Below are positions 6,835 through 14,385 of a stretch of DNA of 21,145 nt, one piece after another (within the stretch, counting starts at the first letter, position 1; every line of letters starts with the position of its first letter). Both the position numbers and the translations under genes were made by a program. Origin of the DNA: JBDTMC01 sp039934475. Lineage in GTDB: Bacteria; Acidobacteriota; Terriglobia; Bryobacterales; Bryobacteraceae. The stretch lies in the NCBI GenBank assembly GCA_039934475.1, contig JBDTMC010000084.1:1-21145 (forward strand). Direction: 5' to 3'. The notes beneath the pieces were generated by a model that worked only from the letters and a program-made list of their open reading frames with translations, did no database searches and was not told where the DNA came from.

Positions 6835-8685
6835 CTAACGCCTGCCAGCCAGCGCGAAGGCCACGTACGCGCCGGCGATCTTCACTTGCGTTGCCGGCGT
6901 AAGGCCCACCTGCGCGGAAGCGCAGAAAACCACGTATTGCCGTCCGTCGATTTCGTAGATCGCCGGGATGCCTTCCAGTGCTGCATCCAACTCGTGTTCC
7001 CACAGCACCGTCCCAGTGTCGGAATCGATCGCCCGTACTTTTTTGTCGCGCGTGCCGGTGAAAATGACGCCTCCGGCTGTGACCACGGGACCTAGCTTCG
7101 GATAGTGCGTGCCCGTGTTGCGGATCCCTTTCGCGGCAAGTTCCGGCACCTCGCCGAGCGGAATCTTCCACCGTATGGTGCCGTCGTTCAGATCGTACGC
7201 GGTAAGAGACGTCCACGGCGGCGCGATCGGGGAGAGCCCGTCGCTGGCCACCAGGAATCCGAAAGCGCTGTAGTAATGGTCTCCCGAAGAAGCCGAAAGA
7301 AGGGCCTTGTCCGCTTCCGAATCCTTCCCCAGCTTGAGGATGCAGGGAAGGTCTTTTGAGACCACGTAGAGCAGACCCTTCTCCGCTTCCACCGCAGCCC
7401 CGCTCCAGTTGGCGCCCCCATTGTTGCCGGGCATCTGCACCGTACCACGCTGACCCGGGGGTGTGAACAGGCCTTCGTTCCGGGCGCTGAGTATATCGTC
7501 ACGGAACTTGGCGCGGTCCGCGGCGGAGAGAAAGGGGCTCAGATCGTCCACCGTGAACTTCTGCCGTGAGAACGGCGGCGGCTTTACAGGGAATGGTTGC
7601 GTGGGCCACGTCTCTTCACCCGCCATGTCCGATTTGGGAACGGGGCGCTCTTCGATGGGCCACAGCGGCTTGCCGCTAACACGATCAAACACCCAGACAA
7701 AGCCTTGCTTACTCACTTGAGCCACCACGTCTACGGTCTTGCCTTCGTGGTGCACCGTGAGCAGTTTCGGCGCGGTGGCATCGTCGTAGTCCCAGATGTC
7801 GTGGTGCACCATCTGAAAATGCCAAAGGCGCTTGCCCGTGCGTGCGTCCAGCGCCAGCAGGGAATCGCTGAAGAGGTTGGCCCCGCTGCGGTCCACGCCA
7901 TAGAAATTGTACTTGGGGCTGGCCGTAGGCGCGTACAAAATGCCGCGCTTCAGGTCGAGCGTCATTTCGGCCCACACGTTAGCGCCTCCGACGTGCTTCC
8001 ACGCCTCGGCTGGCCAAGTGTCATGTCCGAATTCGCCGGGCCGCGGAATCGTGTGGAACGTCCATGCCAGTTTGCCGGTGCGCACGTCGTAAGCGCGAAT
8101 GTCGCCGGGCGCCGATCCATAGCCTTGGTTGGTGGCGGAACCGAGAATGATGAGGTCTTCAAAGACGCGCCCCGGTGTTGTTGATTGGACGAGTCTGATA
8201 GTAGCGGGATCGCGATCTAGTCCTTGTTTAAGGTCTACCTTGCCGTCCACGCCGAACGTGGCGATGGTTTCACCAGTGACTGCGTTGATTGCCCGCAGGG
8301 CGTGGTTGCTCGCGTAGAGCAGCCGGCGATCGGAACGATCTTTGCTCTCCCAGTAGTTTAGGCCGCGATTCGTGATGACGGTAGTGCCGGGCTCCGGGGC
8401 GTGCACCCACAGTTCCTTGCCTGTCGCTGCGTCCAGGGCCACGATGGAGTTGCTCTTGGCGAGCACGTAGATGCGTCCATCCACTACCAGTGGATTGAAG
8501 GAGTACTTGTTGTTGTCGCCGGTCGGATACTTCCATGCGACCTCGAGCTTGGTGACGTTCGAACGATTGATCTGCCGCAGCGCCGAGTATTGTGCGGAGT
8601 CTGCTGCGCCACCGTAGTCGGCCCACTTGGTATGGTCCTGCGCGACGGCAAAGACCGCACAGAAAAGGAAGATTGCAAAACGCAT
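6835..8685 (-). CDS. Periplasmic PQQ-dependent dehydrogenase, glucose dehydrogenase-like quinoprotein, 616 aa
   Basis: This is an eight-bladed quinoprotein that would oxidise a sugar or alcohol in the periplasm using PQQ. A short signal peptide (MRFAIFLFCAVFAVAQ) is followed by the entry motif WADYGG-x5-QYS-x-L-x-QIN (21-40), then repeated blade motifs such as ALDAATGKELW and AYDVRTGKLAW. The region VHHDIWDYDD (293-302) and AQVSKQGFVWVFDRVSGKPL (322-341) matches, from memory, the active site of membrane glucose dehydrogenase (Gcd): Asp299 and Lys326 have the spacing of its catalytic Asp and PQQ-binding Lys. The N-terminal membrane anchor of Gcd is absent and there is no haem motif, so the electron acceptor must be separate. 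It is the last gene of the response regulator-kinase operon, starting 4 nt after the kinase stop. A longer open frame to 8925 runs inside the kinase gene and lacks the signal peptide. Confidence 0.88.
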   Translation of the reverse strand: MRFAIFLFCAVFAVAQDHTKWADYGGAADSAQYSALRQINRSNVTKLEVAWKYPTGDNNKYSFNPLVVDGRIYVLAKSNSIVALDAATGKELWVHAPEPGTTVITNRGLNYWESKDRSDRRLLYASNHALRAINAVTGETIATFGVDGKVDLKQGLDRDPATIRLVQSTTPGRVFEDLIILGSATNQGYGSAPGDIRAYDVRTGKLAWTFHTIPRPGEFGHDTWPAEAWKHVGGANVWAEMTLDLKRGILYAPTASPKYNFYGVDRSGANLFSDSLLALDARTGKRLWHFQMVHHDIWDYDDATAPKLLTVHHEGKTVDVVAQVSKQGFVWVFDRVSGKPLWPIEERPVPKSDMAGEETWPTQPFPVKPPPFSRQKFTVDDLSPFLSAADRAKFRDDILSARNEGLFTPPGQRGTVQMPGNNGGANWSGAAVEAEKGLLYVVSKDLPCILKLGKDSEADKALLSASSGDHYYSAFGFLVASDGLSPIAPPWTSLTAYDLNDGTIRWKIPLGEVPELAAKGIRNTGTHYPKLGPVVTAGGVIFTGTRDKKVRAIDSDTGTVLWEHELDAALEGIPAIYEIDGRQYVVFCASAQVGLTPATQVKIAGAYVAFALAGRR

Positions 8686-8689
8686 TGCT

Positions 8690-10039
8690 TCAATGATGGC
8701 AGAGGACGAAGCTGAAGCGCGATCCTTTACCCGCTTCGCTTTCCACGGCGATCTCAGTGCTGTGCGCGCGGCTGATGGTGCGGGCGATGGAGAGGCCGAG
8801 TCCGGTTCCAGAGCCGCGGGCACGGACGGTGTCGGCGCGATAGAAGCGCTCGAAAATATGGGGCAGCGCCGCCTCTGGGATGCCTTCCCCTGTGTCTGCC
8901 ACTTCCACCCGGATCCCGGCGGCAATGGCCTCCACAGAGAGCGTGACGTGTCCGCCAGCCGGTGTGTATTTGATAGCGTTGTCGAGCAGAATCAGCAGAA
9001 GGCGGCGCAGACCTGGCGCATTGCCGGGGGCCACCAGAGGCTGTGTAGTGAAGTGCGCTTGCAGGCGGATCCCCTTTTCCGCAGCGGAGGGCTGCACTTC
9101 CGCGATGGCGGCGGTGGCGGCTGCAGTGACGTCCACCGGTTCCAGTTCCAGCATCCCGTTGGCATCGGCCCGGGCCAGCGCCAGCAACGCTTCTGTCAGC
9201 TCGGTCATCCGCATTGCCTCGTCTTCAATCTGCCGCAGCCACTGCTGGTATTCCTGCGAAGTGCGCTCACGGCGCAGTGCAAGTTCCGCGGTAGCCCGGA
9301 TCAGGGCCACCGGACTTCGTAACTCATGCGAGGCATCGGCGGTGAATTGATGGATCCGCTTCACCGCTTCTTCCAGCCGTTCCAGTACGTCGTTCCAGGT
9401 CTCCGACATTCGCTGCAACTCGTCTCCGGTCTGCGGCACGCGGAGGCGTTGTGAAAGGTTGCGCACGCTGATCGATCGCGCCACCAGCGTGATCTCATCC
9501 ACAGGGGCAAGGGCGCGGCGGCTGATCCAGAATCCCCCAGCGGCCGCTACCAGCATCACAACCGGGATCGCCAGCAAGAGGAAGATACGAAGGTCGTGCA
9601 GGATGCCATTCACTCGTTCCATATCCGACGCGGCGGTCGCCATGTAGGACTTGCCGTGAGATGCGATCGGCGCGCCCAGGACGCGGTAGGTATGTCCATC
9701 TCGAAGTTCGGTGGTGAAGCCCTCAGCAGAGAGGCGAAAACCCTTGCTCGCGGGCAACATCTCCGCGCCGGCTGCATCGCGCAGTTGCATCAGCTTACCC
9801 TCGGGGATCTCACTGGCGAATTCGGTGACTTCGATTACCATCTGCTCGCGGCTGAGGTCGCCTTCGATATCGAGCGTTGTTTGCAGACCGGCGATCCGCG
9901 CGCGCAAATCGGAATCCACTCCTTCCATTAGGCGGTGGTCCAACGCGAGGAAGGTGGCCACTGCGAACACGGCGAGGCCGGCCAGCAACACCCCGGAGAA
10001 CCAGAGAGTCAGCCGCAAACGGATGGAGACGCGGTTCAT
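8690..10039 (-). CDS. Membrane sensor histidine kinase of a two-component system, 449 aa
   Basis: This is an inner-membrane sensor kinase that would phosphorylate the response regulator encoded just upstream. TM1 spans about 11-31 and TM2 about 152-172, enclosing a periplasmic sensor of about 120 residues with no recognisable ligand fold. A HAMP linker follows (about 172-225, with the A-L-A-P-V-D-E-I motif). The H-box ADASHELRSPVALIRATAEL has phospho-acceptor His238. The ATPase domain has N-box LLILLDNAIKYTPAGG (Asn354), G1 DTGEGIP (382-388), F-box IFERFYRAD and G2 GSGTGLGLS (409-417), all intact. Architecture resembles CusS/heavy-metal-type and OmpR-partner kinases; the stimulus is unknown. 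The start ATG overlaps the regulator stop (ATGA, 10036-10039). The stop is 4 nt before the quinoprotein start, so three genes share one transcript. Confidence 0.94.
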   Translation of the reverse strand: MNRVSIRLRLTLWFSGVLLAGLAVFAVATFLALDHRLMEGVDSDLRARIAGLQTTLDIEGDLSREQMVIEVTEFASEIPEGKLMQLRDAAGAEMLPASKGFRLSAEGFTTELRDGHTYRVLGAPIASHGKSYMATAASDMERVNGILHDLRIFLLLAIPVVMLVAAAGGFWISRRALAPVDEITLVARSISVRNLSQRLRVPQTGDELQRMSETWNDVLERLEEAVKRIHQFTADASHELRSPVALIRATAELALRRERTSQEYQQWLRQIEDEAMRMTELTEALLALARADANGMLELEPVDVTAAATAAIAEVQPSAAEKGIRLQAHFTTQPLVAPGNAPGLRRLLLILLDNAIKYTPAGGHVTLSVEAIAAGIRVEVADTGEGIPEAALPHIFERFYRADTVRARGSGTGLGLSIARTISRAHSTEIAVESEAGKGSRFSFVLCHH

Positions 10040-10719
10040 GGTTGTTCCGCGCGAAGACAGTAACCCACCGCCCGCACGGTGTGAATCAGCTTCGCTTCTC
10101 CAGTCGCTTCCACCTTCGCGCGGAGAAGACGGATGAAGGCGTCGAGCGTGTTGCTCTCAATACCAGCATCGCCCCACACGTTCTCCATTAGCTGTTCGCG
10201 GGTGACTACGCGGCCGCTCGCTCGCAGCAGCAATTCCAGGACGGCATGCTCCGTACGAGTCAGATGGATGTGGCGCAAACCGCGAGTGACATCCCGCGTC
10301 CCGGTGTGGAGCGCGAGGTCGCCGCTTCGTAGGACCAGCGATTGCGGGATGGGTCCGCGCCGGCCCAGGGCGCGCACTCTTGCCAGCAATACCTCCAACG
10401 AAAACGGCTTGGTAAGGTAGTCGTCGGCGCCAAGATCGAGGCCGCGCACCACGTCGGCGGCGCGGTCGCGGGCGGTCAGCATGAGGATCGGTGTCCGACT
10501 ACTGGATTCGCGGAGCTTCTTGGCGATCGCGAAGCCGTCGATACCGGGCAGCATGACGTCCAGCACCAGGAGTTCGAATGGAAAACGCGCGGCGAGTTCC
10601 AGCCCTTCGCGGCCATCGAAAGCGAGAGTTACCGTGTGACCTTCTTCCTCAAGGGTTTGGCGGAGTACTTGCGCCATGCGGCGGTCGTCTTCCACTACCA
10701 GCAATCGCATCTTGAGCAT
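10036..10719 (-). CDS. OmpR/PhoB-family response regulator, 227 aa
   Basis: This is a DNA-binding transcription regulator activated by phosphorylation. The receiver domain (1-120) has the acidic pair in LVVEDD, phospho-acceptor Asp54 in LLVLDVMLPGIDG, and the switch residues T-A-R (82-84) and Lys104 in YLTKPFS. The C-terminal winged helix (about 130-227) carries LTRTEHAVLELLLRASGRVV, NTLDAFIRLLRAKVE and HTVRAVGYCLR, typical of OmpR/CusR-type regulators. ATG 10719 gives MLKMRLLVVEDD; ATG 10710 is an equally good start. Neither has a strong ribosome-binding site, whereas a good AAAGGA lies further upstream (about 10744-10749), so initiation here is unclear. The gene heads the operon with the kinase and quinoprotein. 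It diverges from the propeller-efflux operon 90 nt away, the usual place for its target promoter. Confidence 0.94.
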   Translation of the reverse strand: MLKMRLLVVEDDRRMAQVLRQTLEEEGHTVTLAFDGREGLELAARFPFELLVLDVMLPGIDGFAIAKKLRESSSRTPILMLTARDRAADVVRGLDLGADDYLTKPFSLEVLLARVRALGRRGPIPQSLVLRSGDLALHTGTRDVTRGLRHIHLTRTEHAVLELLLRASGRVVTREQLMENVWGDAGIESNTLDAFIRLLRAKVEATGEAKLIHTVRAVGYCLRAEQP

Positions 10720-10751
10720 GATGGTACGCCGAATGCGCGTTTCGTCCTTTC

Positions 10752-10779
10752 ATCCTATTTTCAGACTTCCGTGGTTCAA
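10752..10779 (-). promoter_or_regulatory. Possible promoter of the regulator-kinase-quinoprotein operon
   Basis: On the minus strand TTGAAC (10779-10774) and TAGGAT (10757-10752) are 16 nt apart, each matching four of six consensus bases. It is placed correctly about 33 nt before the regulator start. The match is modest. An almost perfect tandem repeat of 8 bp (10740-10755) overlaps the -10. Confidence 0.33.
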
Positions 10780-10809
10780 TCGGGTGTCCGAAGGCGTAAA
10801 GATCAACTT

Positions 10810-11805
10810 ATGAAGACATTCTTTGCCGTGCTATTTCTGGCCGCTTCCGCGCTGAGCGCGGCTGGCCCACACATCGTTGGTCGAATCCCTGTGGGGGGCG
10901 ACGGCGGCTGGGACTATCTCTTCGCCGATTCCGCCACGCACCGGCTCTATGTGTCGCACGCAACGCATGTTGTTGTGATCGACACAGAAGCGCGTAAGGT
11001 GGTGGGGGACATTCCCGACACGCCCGGCGTCCACGGTATCGCACTGGTTCCGGCCTTGGGAAAGGGATACGTCAGCAACGGGAGAGGCAACAACGTCACT
11101 ATCTTCGATATCGCCACGCTGAAGACCACAGGACACGTCGCCACCGGTCAAAACCCCGACGCGATTATCTACGAGCCGGCTTCGAAAATGATCTACACGT
11201 TTAACGGGCGCTCCAATGACGCCACAGTCATTGACCCGGCCACTAACACCGTCAAGGCCACCATTCCCATGGGCGGCAAGCCTGAATTTGCGGCGGTGGA
11301 TGGCAAAGGCGGGCTGTGGGTGAATGTGGAAGACACGCATGAGATGGCGGTGATCGATACGTCGGCCATGAAGATCGCCAAACGCTATCTCTTGGAAGGA
11401 TGCGAAGACCCGACCGGCCTCGCGCTGGATGCGAAAGAACACCATCTCTTTTCCGTCTGCGGCAACAAGGTGATGGTTGTGTCCGATCCCGCGGCGGGAA
11501 AGGTGATTGCGACCGTGCCGATTGGCGGGCGCTCCGATGGTGCGGCATTCGATGCCGGGATGGCCTTCAGCTCCAATGGTGAAGGGTCATTGACGGCCGT
11601 GGGAAAAGTGAAGGGAACCTACCAGGCGATCACCACGATACCCACGCAGACGGGATCGCGGAACATCACCGTCGACCCGAAGAGTCACCTGCTGTACCTG
11701 CCGGCGGCGAAGTTCGGCCCTGCCCCGGCGGCAACCACGGAGCAGCCTCGTCCTCGTCCTACCATGGTTCCCGACAGCTTTGAGATACTCGTTGTTGCTC
11801 AATGA
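10810..11805 (+). CDS. Secreted YncE-like beta-propeller protein, 331 aa
   Basis: A Sec signal peptide (MKTFFAVLFLAASALSAAG) precedes a beta-propeller of about 300 residues built from YncE/NHL-like blades: ATHVVVIDTEARKVVGDIPD (51-70), NNVTIFDIATLKTTGHVATG (94-113), NDATVIDPATNTVKATIPMG (136-155), HEMAVIDTSAMKIAKRY and NKVMVVSDPAAGKVIATVPI (219-238). Each blade holds the V-I-D-x-x-T/A-x-K-V turn. Cys198 and Cys217 in adjacent blades could form a disulfide. YncE-type proteins are periplasmic and bind ligands or DNA; none of those known to me is an enzyme. This gene leads the efflux operon: its stop is 4 nt before the TolC-like gene. ATG 10810 starts the signal peptide, so longer in-frame starts (back to 10342, inside the regulator gene) are rejected. 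It has only a weak ribosome-binding site. Confidence 0.88.
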   Translation: MKTFFAVLFLAASALSAAGPHIVGRIPVGGDGGWDYLFADSATHRLYVSHATHVVVIDTEARKVVGDIPDTPGVHGIALVPALGKGYVSNGRGNNVTIFDIATLKTTGHVATGQNPDAIIYEPASKMIYTFNGRSNDATVIDPATNTVKATIPMGGKPEFAAVDGKGGLWVNVEDTHEMAVIDTSAMKIAKRYLLEGCEDPTGLALDAKEHHLFSVCGNKVMVVSDPAAGKVIATVPIGGRSDGAAFDAGMAFSSNGEGSLTAVGKVKGTYQAITTIPTQTGSRNITVDPKSHLLYLPAAKFGPAPAATTEQPRPRPTMVPDSFEILVVAQ

Positions 11806-11809
11806 GTCG

Positions 11810-13132
11810 ATGGTAAAGACGATTCGATTTACTGGGGCGGTTCTGGCGATGCTCGGAACCGCACTCGCTCAAACTCCTGCCTTGCAAGGTCCGCGGCCAC
11901 CCGGCCCGCCGGTAACAGTAGACCTCGCCGGCGCTCTGAAACTTGCCCGCGACTACGGCCAGCAGTTTCTGCAGGCGGGCATCGCCGCCGCGCTGGCGCA
12001 CGAAGACCGCGTGCAGGCGAAGGCAGCGTTCTTCCCGACCGTGGCGGCGTCCAGCCAGTTCGCTTACACCCAACCTAACGGAACGGCATCGGGCGTCTTT
12101 GTCGCCAACAACGGCGAGCGTGAATATATTGAGCAGGCGACGGTGCATAGCGAAGTGTTCTCGTTCACGCGCCTGGCTGAGTTTCAGCGCACGGTAGCAG
12201 CGGAGGCGGCGGCGCGTGCCCGTCAGGACGTAGCTTTACGCGGTCTGGTGGCGACGGTGGTTCAAAGTTACTATGCGCTGGTGACCGCGCAACGGCATGA
12301 AGTGAATGCGCGCCGCAGCGTGGAAGAGTCGTCGCGGTTCCTGGATATCACACGCAAGCAGGAACGGGGCGGAGAAGTGGCGCGCGCCGATGTGATCAAG
12401 GCGCAACTGCAACATCAGCAGAGGGAGCGCGATTTGCAGGATGCCGATACTGTCAAGCGCAAGTCGCGTATCGCGTTGGGCGTTCTTCTGTTTCAAAATC
12501 TCACGCAACCCTACGACGTCGTGGACGATCTGAAACCCGATCTGCCTTTGCCTGCAGAGGACGAGGTTCGCTCGCTGGCGCTCTCCACCAGTCCCGAAAT
12601 CAGGACCGCGGAGGCCGGCGTGAAAGAGGCACAGGCGGGGATTTCCGTTGCACGTTCGGCCTACTATCCGTCCTTTTCACTCGATTATTTCTTTGGTATT
12701 GATGCCAACGTGTTTGCTCTGCGGGGACCCGACAACGTGAAGAATTTGGGGTCGGTTGTCCAGGCTTCGATGACGGTGCCGGTCTGGAATTGGGGCTCCA
12801 CGCGCAGCAAGGTAAAGCAGTCAGAATTACTCCGCCGCCAGGCCGGGCAAGACGTGACGTTTGCGCGCCGTGGTCTGGAATTGAATTTGAATTCGTTCTA
12901 CCTCGAAACGCTTGCGGCGCGGGCGCAGTTGGAATCGCTCCATAGTTCGCTCGATCTGTCGCAGGAGAGCTTGCGTCTCACCGTTCTGCGTTATCAGGCG
13001 GGCGAGGCTACGGCGCTGGAAGTAGTGGACGCGCAATCCACTCTCGCACTGGCGCGCAATGGGTATGACGATGGCCTGGCACGGTATCGAATCGCGCTGG
13101 CATCTCTCGATGTCCTGACAGGACGGTTTTAA
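11810..13132 (+). CDS. TolC-like outer membrane efflux protein, 440 aa
   Basis: This is the outer membrane channel of the tripartite pump. A signal peptide (MVKTIRFTGAVLAMLGTALA) is followed by a proline-rich linker and two outer-membrane-efflux repeats. Repeat 1 covers about residues 40-210, from VDLAGALKLARDYG through the long helix VQSYYALVTAQRHEVNARRS. Repeat 2 covers about 230-435, ending with LSQESLRLTVLRYQAGEAT and the motif ALEVVDAQSTLALARNGYDD. These Ala- and Gln-rich helices form the periplasmic tunnel. Length is typical. Start 11810 lies 4 nt after the propeller stop and gives the signal peptide; an ATG at 11780 lies inside the upstream gene. There is no clear ribosome-binding site, which suggests translational coupling. 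Its stop is 3 nt before the next gene. Confidence 0.92.
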   Translation: MVKTIRFTGAVLAMLGTALAQTPALQGPRPPGPPVTVDLAGALKLARDYGQQFLQAGIAAALAHEDRVQAKAAFFPTVAASSQFAYTQPNGTASGVFVANNGEREYIEQATVHSEVFSFTRLAEFQRTVAAEAAARARQDVALRGLVATVVQSYYALVTAQRHEVNARRSVEESSRFLDITRKQERGGEVARADVIKAQLQHQQRERDLQDADTVKRKSRIALGVLLFQNLTQPYDVVDDLKPDLPLPAEDEVRSLALSTSPEIRTAEAGVKEAQAGISVARSAYYPSFSLDYFFGIDANVFALRGPDNVKNLGSVVQASMTVPVWNWGSTRSKVKQSELLRRQAGQDVTFARRGLELNLNSFYLETLAARAQLESLHSSLDLSQESLRLTVLRYQAGEATALEVVDAQSTLALARNGYDDGLARYRIALASLDVLTGRF

Positions 13133-13135
13133 AGC

Positions 13136-14380
13136 ATGAGGACGACGTTATCGTTAGCGCTGGGCGCCACGCTGTTATGCCTCAGCGGCTGCGCGAAGAA
13201 GAAGGAAGTCGAGGCGGAACCTGTGCTGCCGGTTCAGGTGGCTCCGGTGCAGCGTGAAACAATTGAACGCGTGTTGCGCGCCGAGGGCGTGTTGCGGGCG
13301 CTCGATCAATCCGCGGTGATGCCGAAGATCTCCGCGCCGGTGAAGAAGTTCTACGTCAATCGCGGCGACCATGTTACTGCCGGCCAGTTGCTGGCGATCT
13401 TGGAAAGCCGCGATCTTGCCGCTGCCGTCACCGATGCGAAAGGAGCCTATGACCAGGCTTCGGCCAACTACCGGAATGTTTCCGCGGCGACTGTGCCCGA
13501 TGAACTGGTTAAGTCGGAGACGGATGTGCAATCGGCGAAGCAAGGCACGGATGCGGCGAAGAATTTGCTCGACAGCCGCGAACAGCTCTTCAAAGAAGGC
13601 GCGCTGGCAAGGCGGCAGGTGGATGAAGCGCTGGTTGCCTACACTGCGGCGCGCAGCCAGTATGAGACGGCGCGCAAGCATCTGGAATCGGTGCAAGGCG
13701 TGTCGAAATTGGAGGAAGTGAAGGGCGCGGAAGGGCAGATGGTTTCCGCCAAAGGCCGCTATGAATCCGCGCAGGCGCAACTGTCCTATGCGGAAGTGCG
13801 TAGCCCAATCTCCGGAATTGTTGCGGACCGCTCGACCTTTGCGGGTGAGATGGCGACGCCCGGAACGCCCCTTCTGACGGTGGTGCAGGTGACCAGCGTG
13901 ATCGCACGCGTCAACCTGCCGCAGTCCGATGCCGCCTTTGTGCGGGTTGGCCAGGCGGCAAAGGTTATTTCCGCCGATGGACTCGTCGAAACAAAGGGCA
14001 AGGTAACGGTAGTCAGCCCGGCGGTGGATCCGCAAGGCACGACGGTGGAGATCTGGGTGGAGGCTCCGAATCCGGGGGAGAAGCTGAGGCCTGGCGCAGC
14101 GGTACGCGTGGAAATCAATGCCGGTGAAGTCAAGGACGCGCTGGTAGTGCCGGTGGAAGCGCTGCTACCTGCCGAAGAAGGCGGAGCCGCTCTGTATGTG
14201 GCTGGCAAGGATGGCGTGGTTCATCAAAAGAAAGTGAAGACCGGTGTTCGCACTGCGGAGAAGGTTCAAGTGACTGGTGGCGTGAATGCCGGCGACCTGG
14301 TGGTAGTGGAAGGCGGCGTGGGGCTCGGCGATGGAGCCAAGGTGAAGATCGAACAACCGGCCAAAGGCGAGGAGAAGTAG
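13136..14380 (+). CDS. RND efflux periplasmic adaptor (membrane fusion lipoprotein), 414 aa
   Basis: This protein links the inner-membrane pump with the outer membrane channel. The N-terminus MRTTLSLALGATLLCLSGC is a lipoprotein signal with lipobox L-S-G-C, so Cys19 should be lipidated. Domains in order: a beta-strand and first half of the lipoyl domain (about 40-95, VKKFYVNRGDHVTAGQLLAI), a long alpha-helical hairpin (about 96-205, AAVTDAKGAYDQASANY to AKGRYESAQAQL), the second half of the lipoyl domain (YAEVRSPISGIVADR), a beta-barrel (about 230-305) and a membrane-proximal domain (about 310-414, ALVVPVEALLPAEEGGAALYV). Length and order match HlyD/AcrA-type adaptors. No Met- or His-rich metal tail is present, which argues mildly against a copper/silver (CusB) role. 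It lies 5 nt upstream of the pump gene. Confidence 0.93.
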   Translation: MRTTLSLALGATLLCLSGCAKKKEVEAEPVLPVQVAPVQRETIERVLRAEGVLRALDQSAVMPKISAPVKKFYVNRGDHVTAGQLLAILESRDLAAAVTDAKGAYDQASANYRNVSAATVPDELVKSETDVQSAKQGTDAAKNLLDSREQLFKEGALARRQVDEALVAYTAARSQYETARKHLESVQGVSKLEEVKGAEGQMVSAKGRYESAQAQLSYAEVRSPISGIVADRSTFAGEMATPGTPLLTVVQVTSVIARVNLPQSDAAFVRVGQAAKVISADGLVETKGKVTVVSPAVDPQGTTVEIWVEAPNPGEKLRPGAAVRVEINAGEVKDALVVPVEALLPAEEGGAALYVAGKDGVVHQKKVKTGVRTAEKVQVTGGVNAGDLVVVEGGVGLGDGAKVKIEQPAKGEEK

Positions 14381-14385
14381 CGCCG

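Noticed and set aside
8686..8925. Upstream extension of the quinoprotein within the kinase gene
   Set aside because: The extra 80 residues are a shadow of the kinase coding sequence; the signal peptide starts at the ATG at 8685.
8627..9322. 231-codon plus-strand open frame opposite the histidine kinase
   Set aside because: It covers the kinase catalytic core on the other strand and contains no family motif.
10342..10809. Upstream extension of the propeller gene into the response regulator gene
   Set aside because: The extension is antisense to the regulator and would bury the signal peptide that begins at 10810.
13175..14035. 286-codon open frame antisense to the adaptor gene
   Set aside because: Same reasoning: the sense frame is an unmistakable membrane fusion protein with a lipobox.
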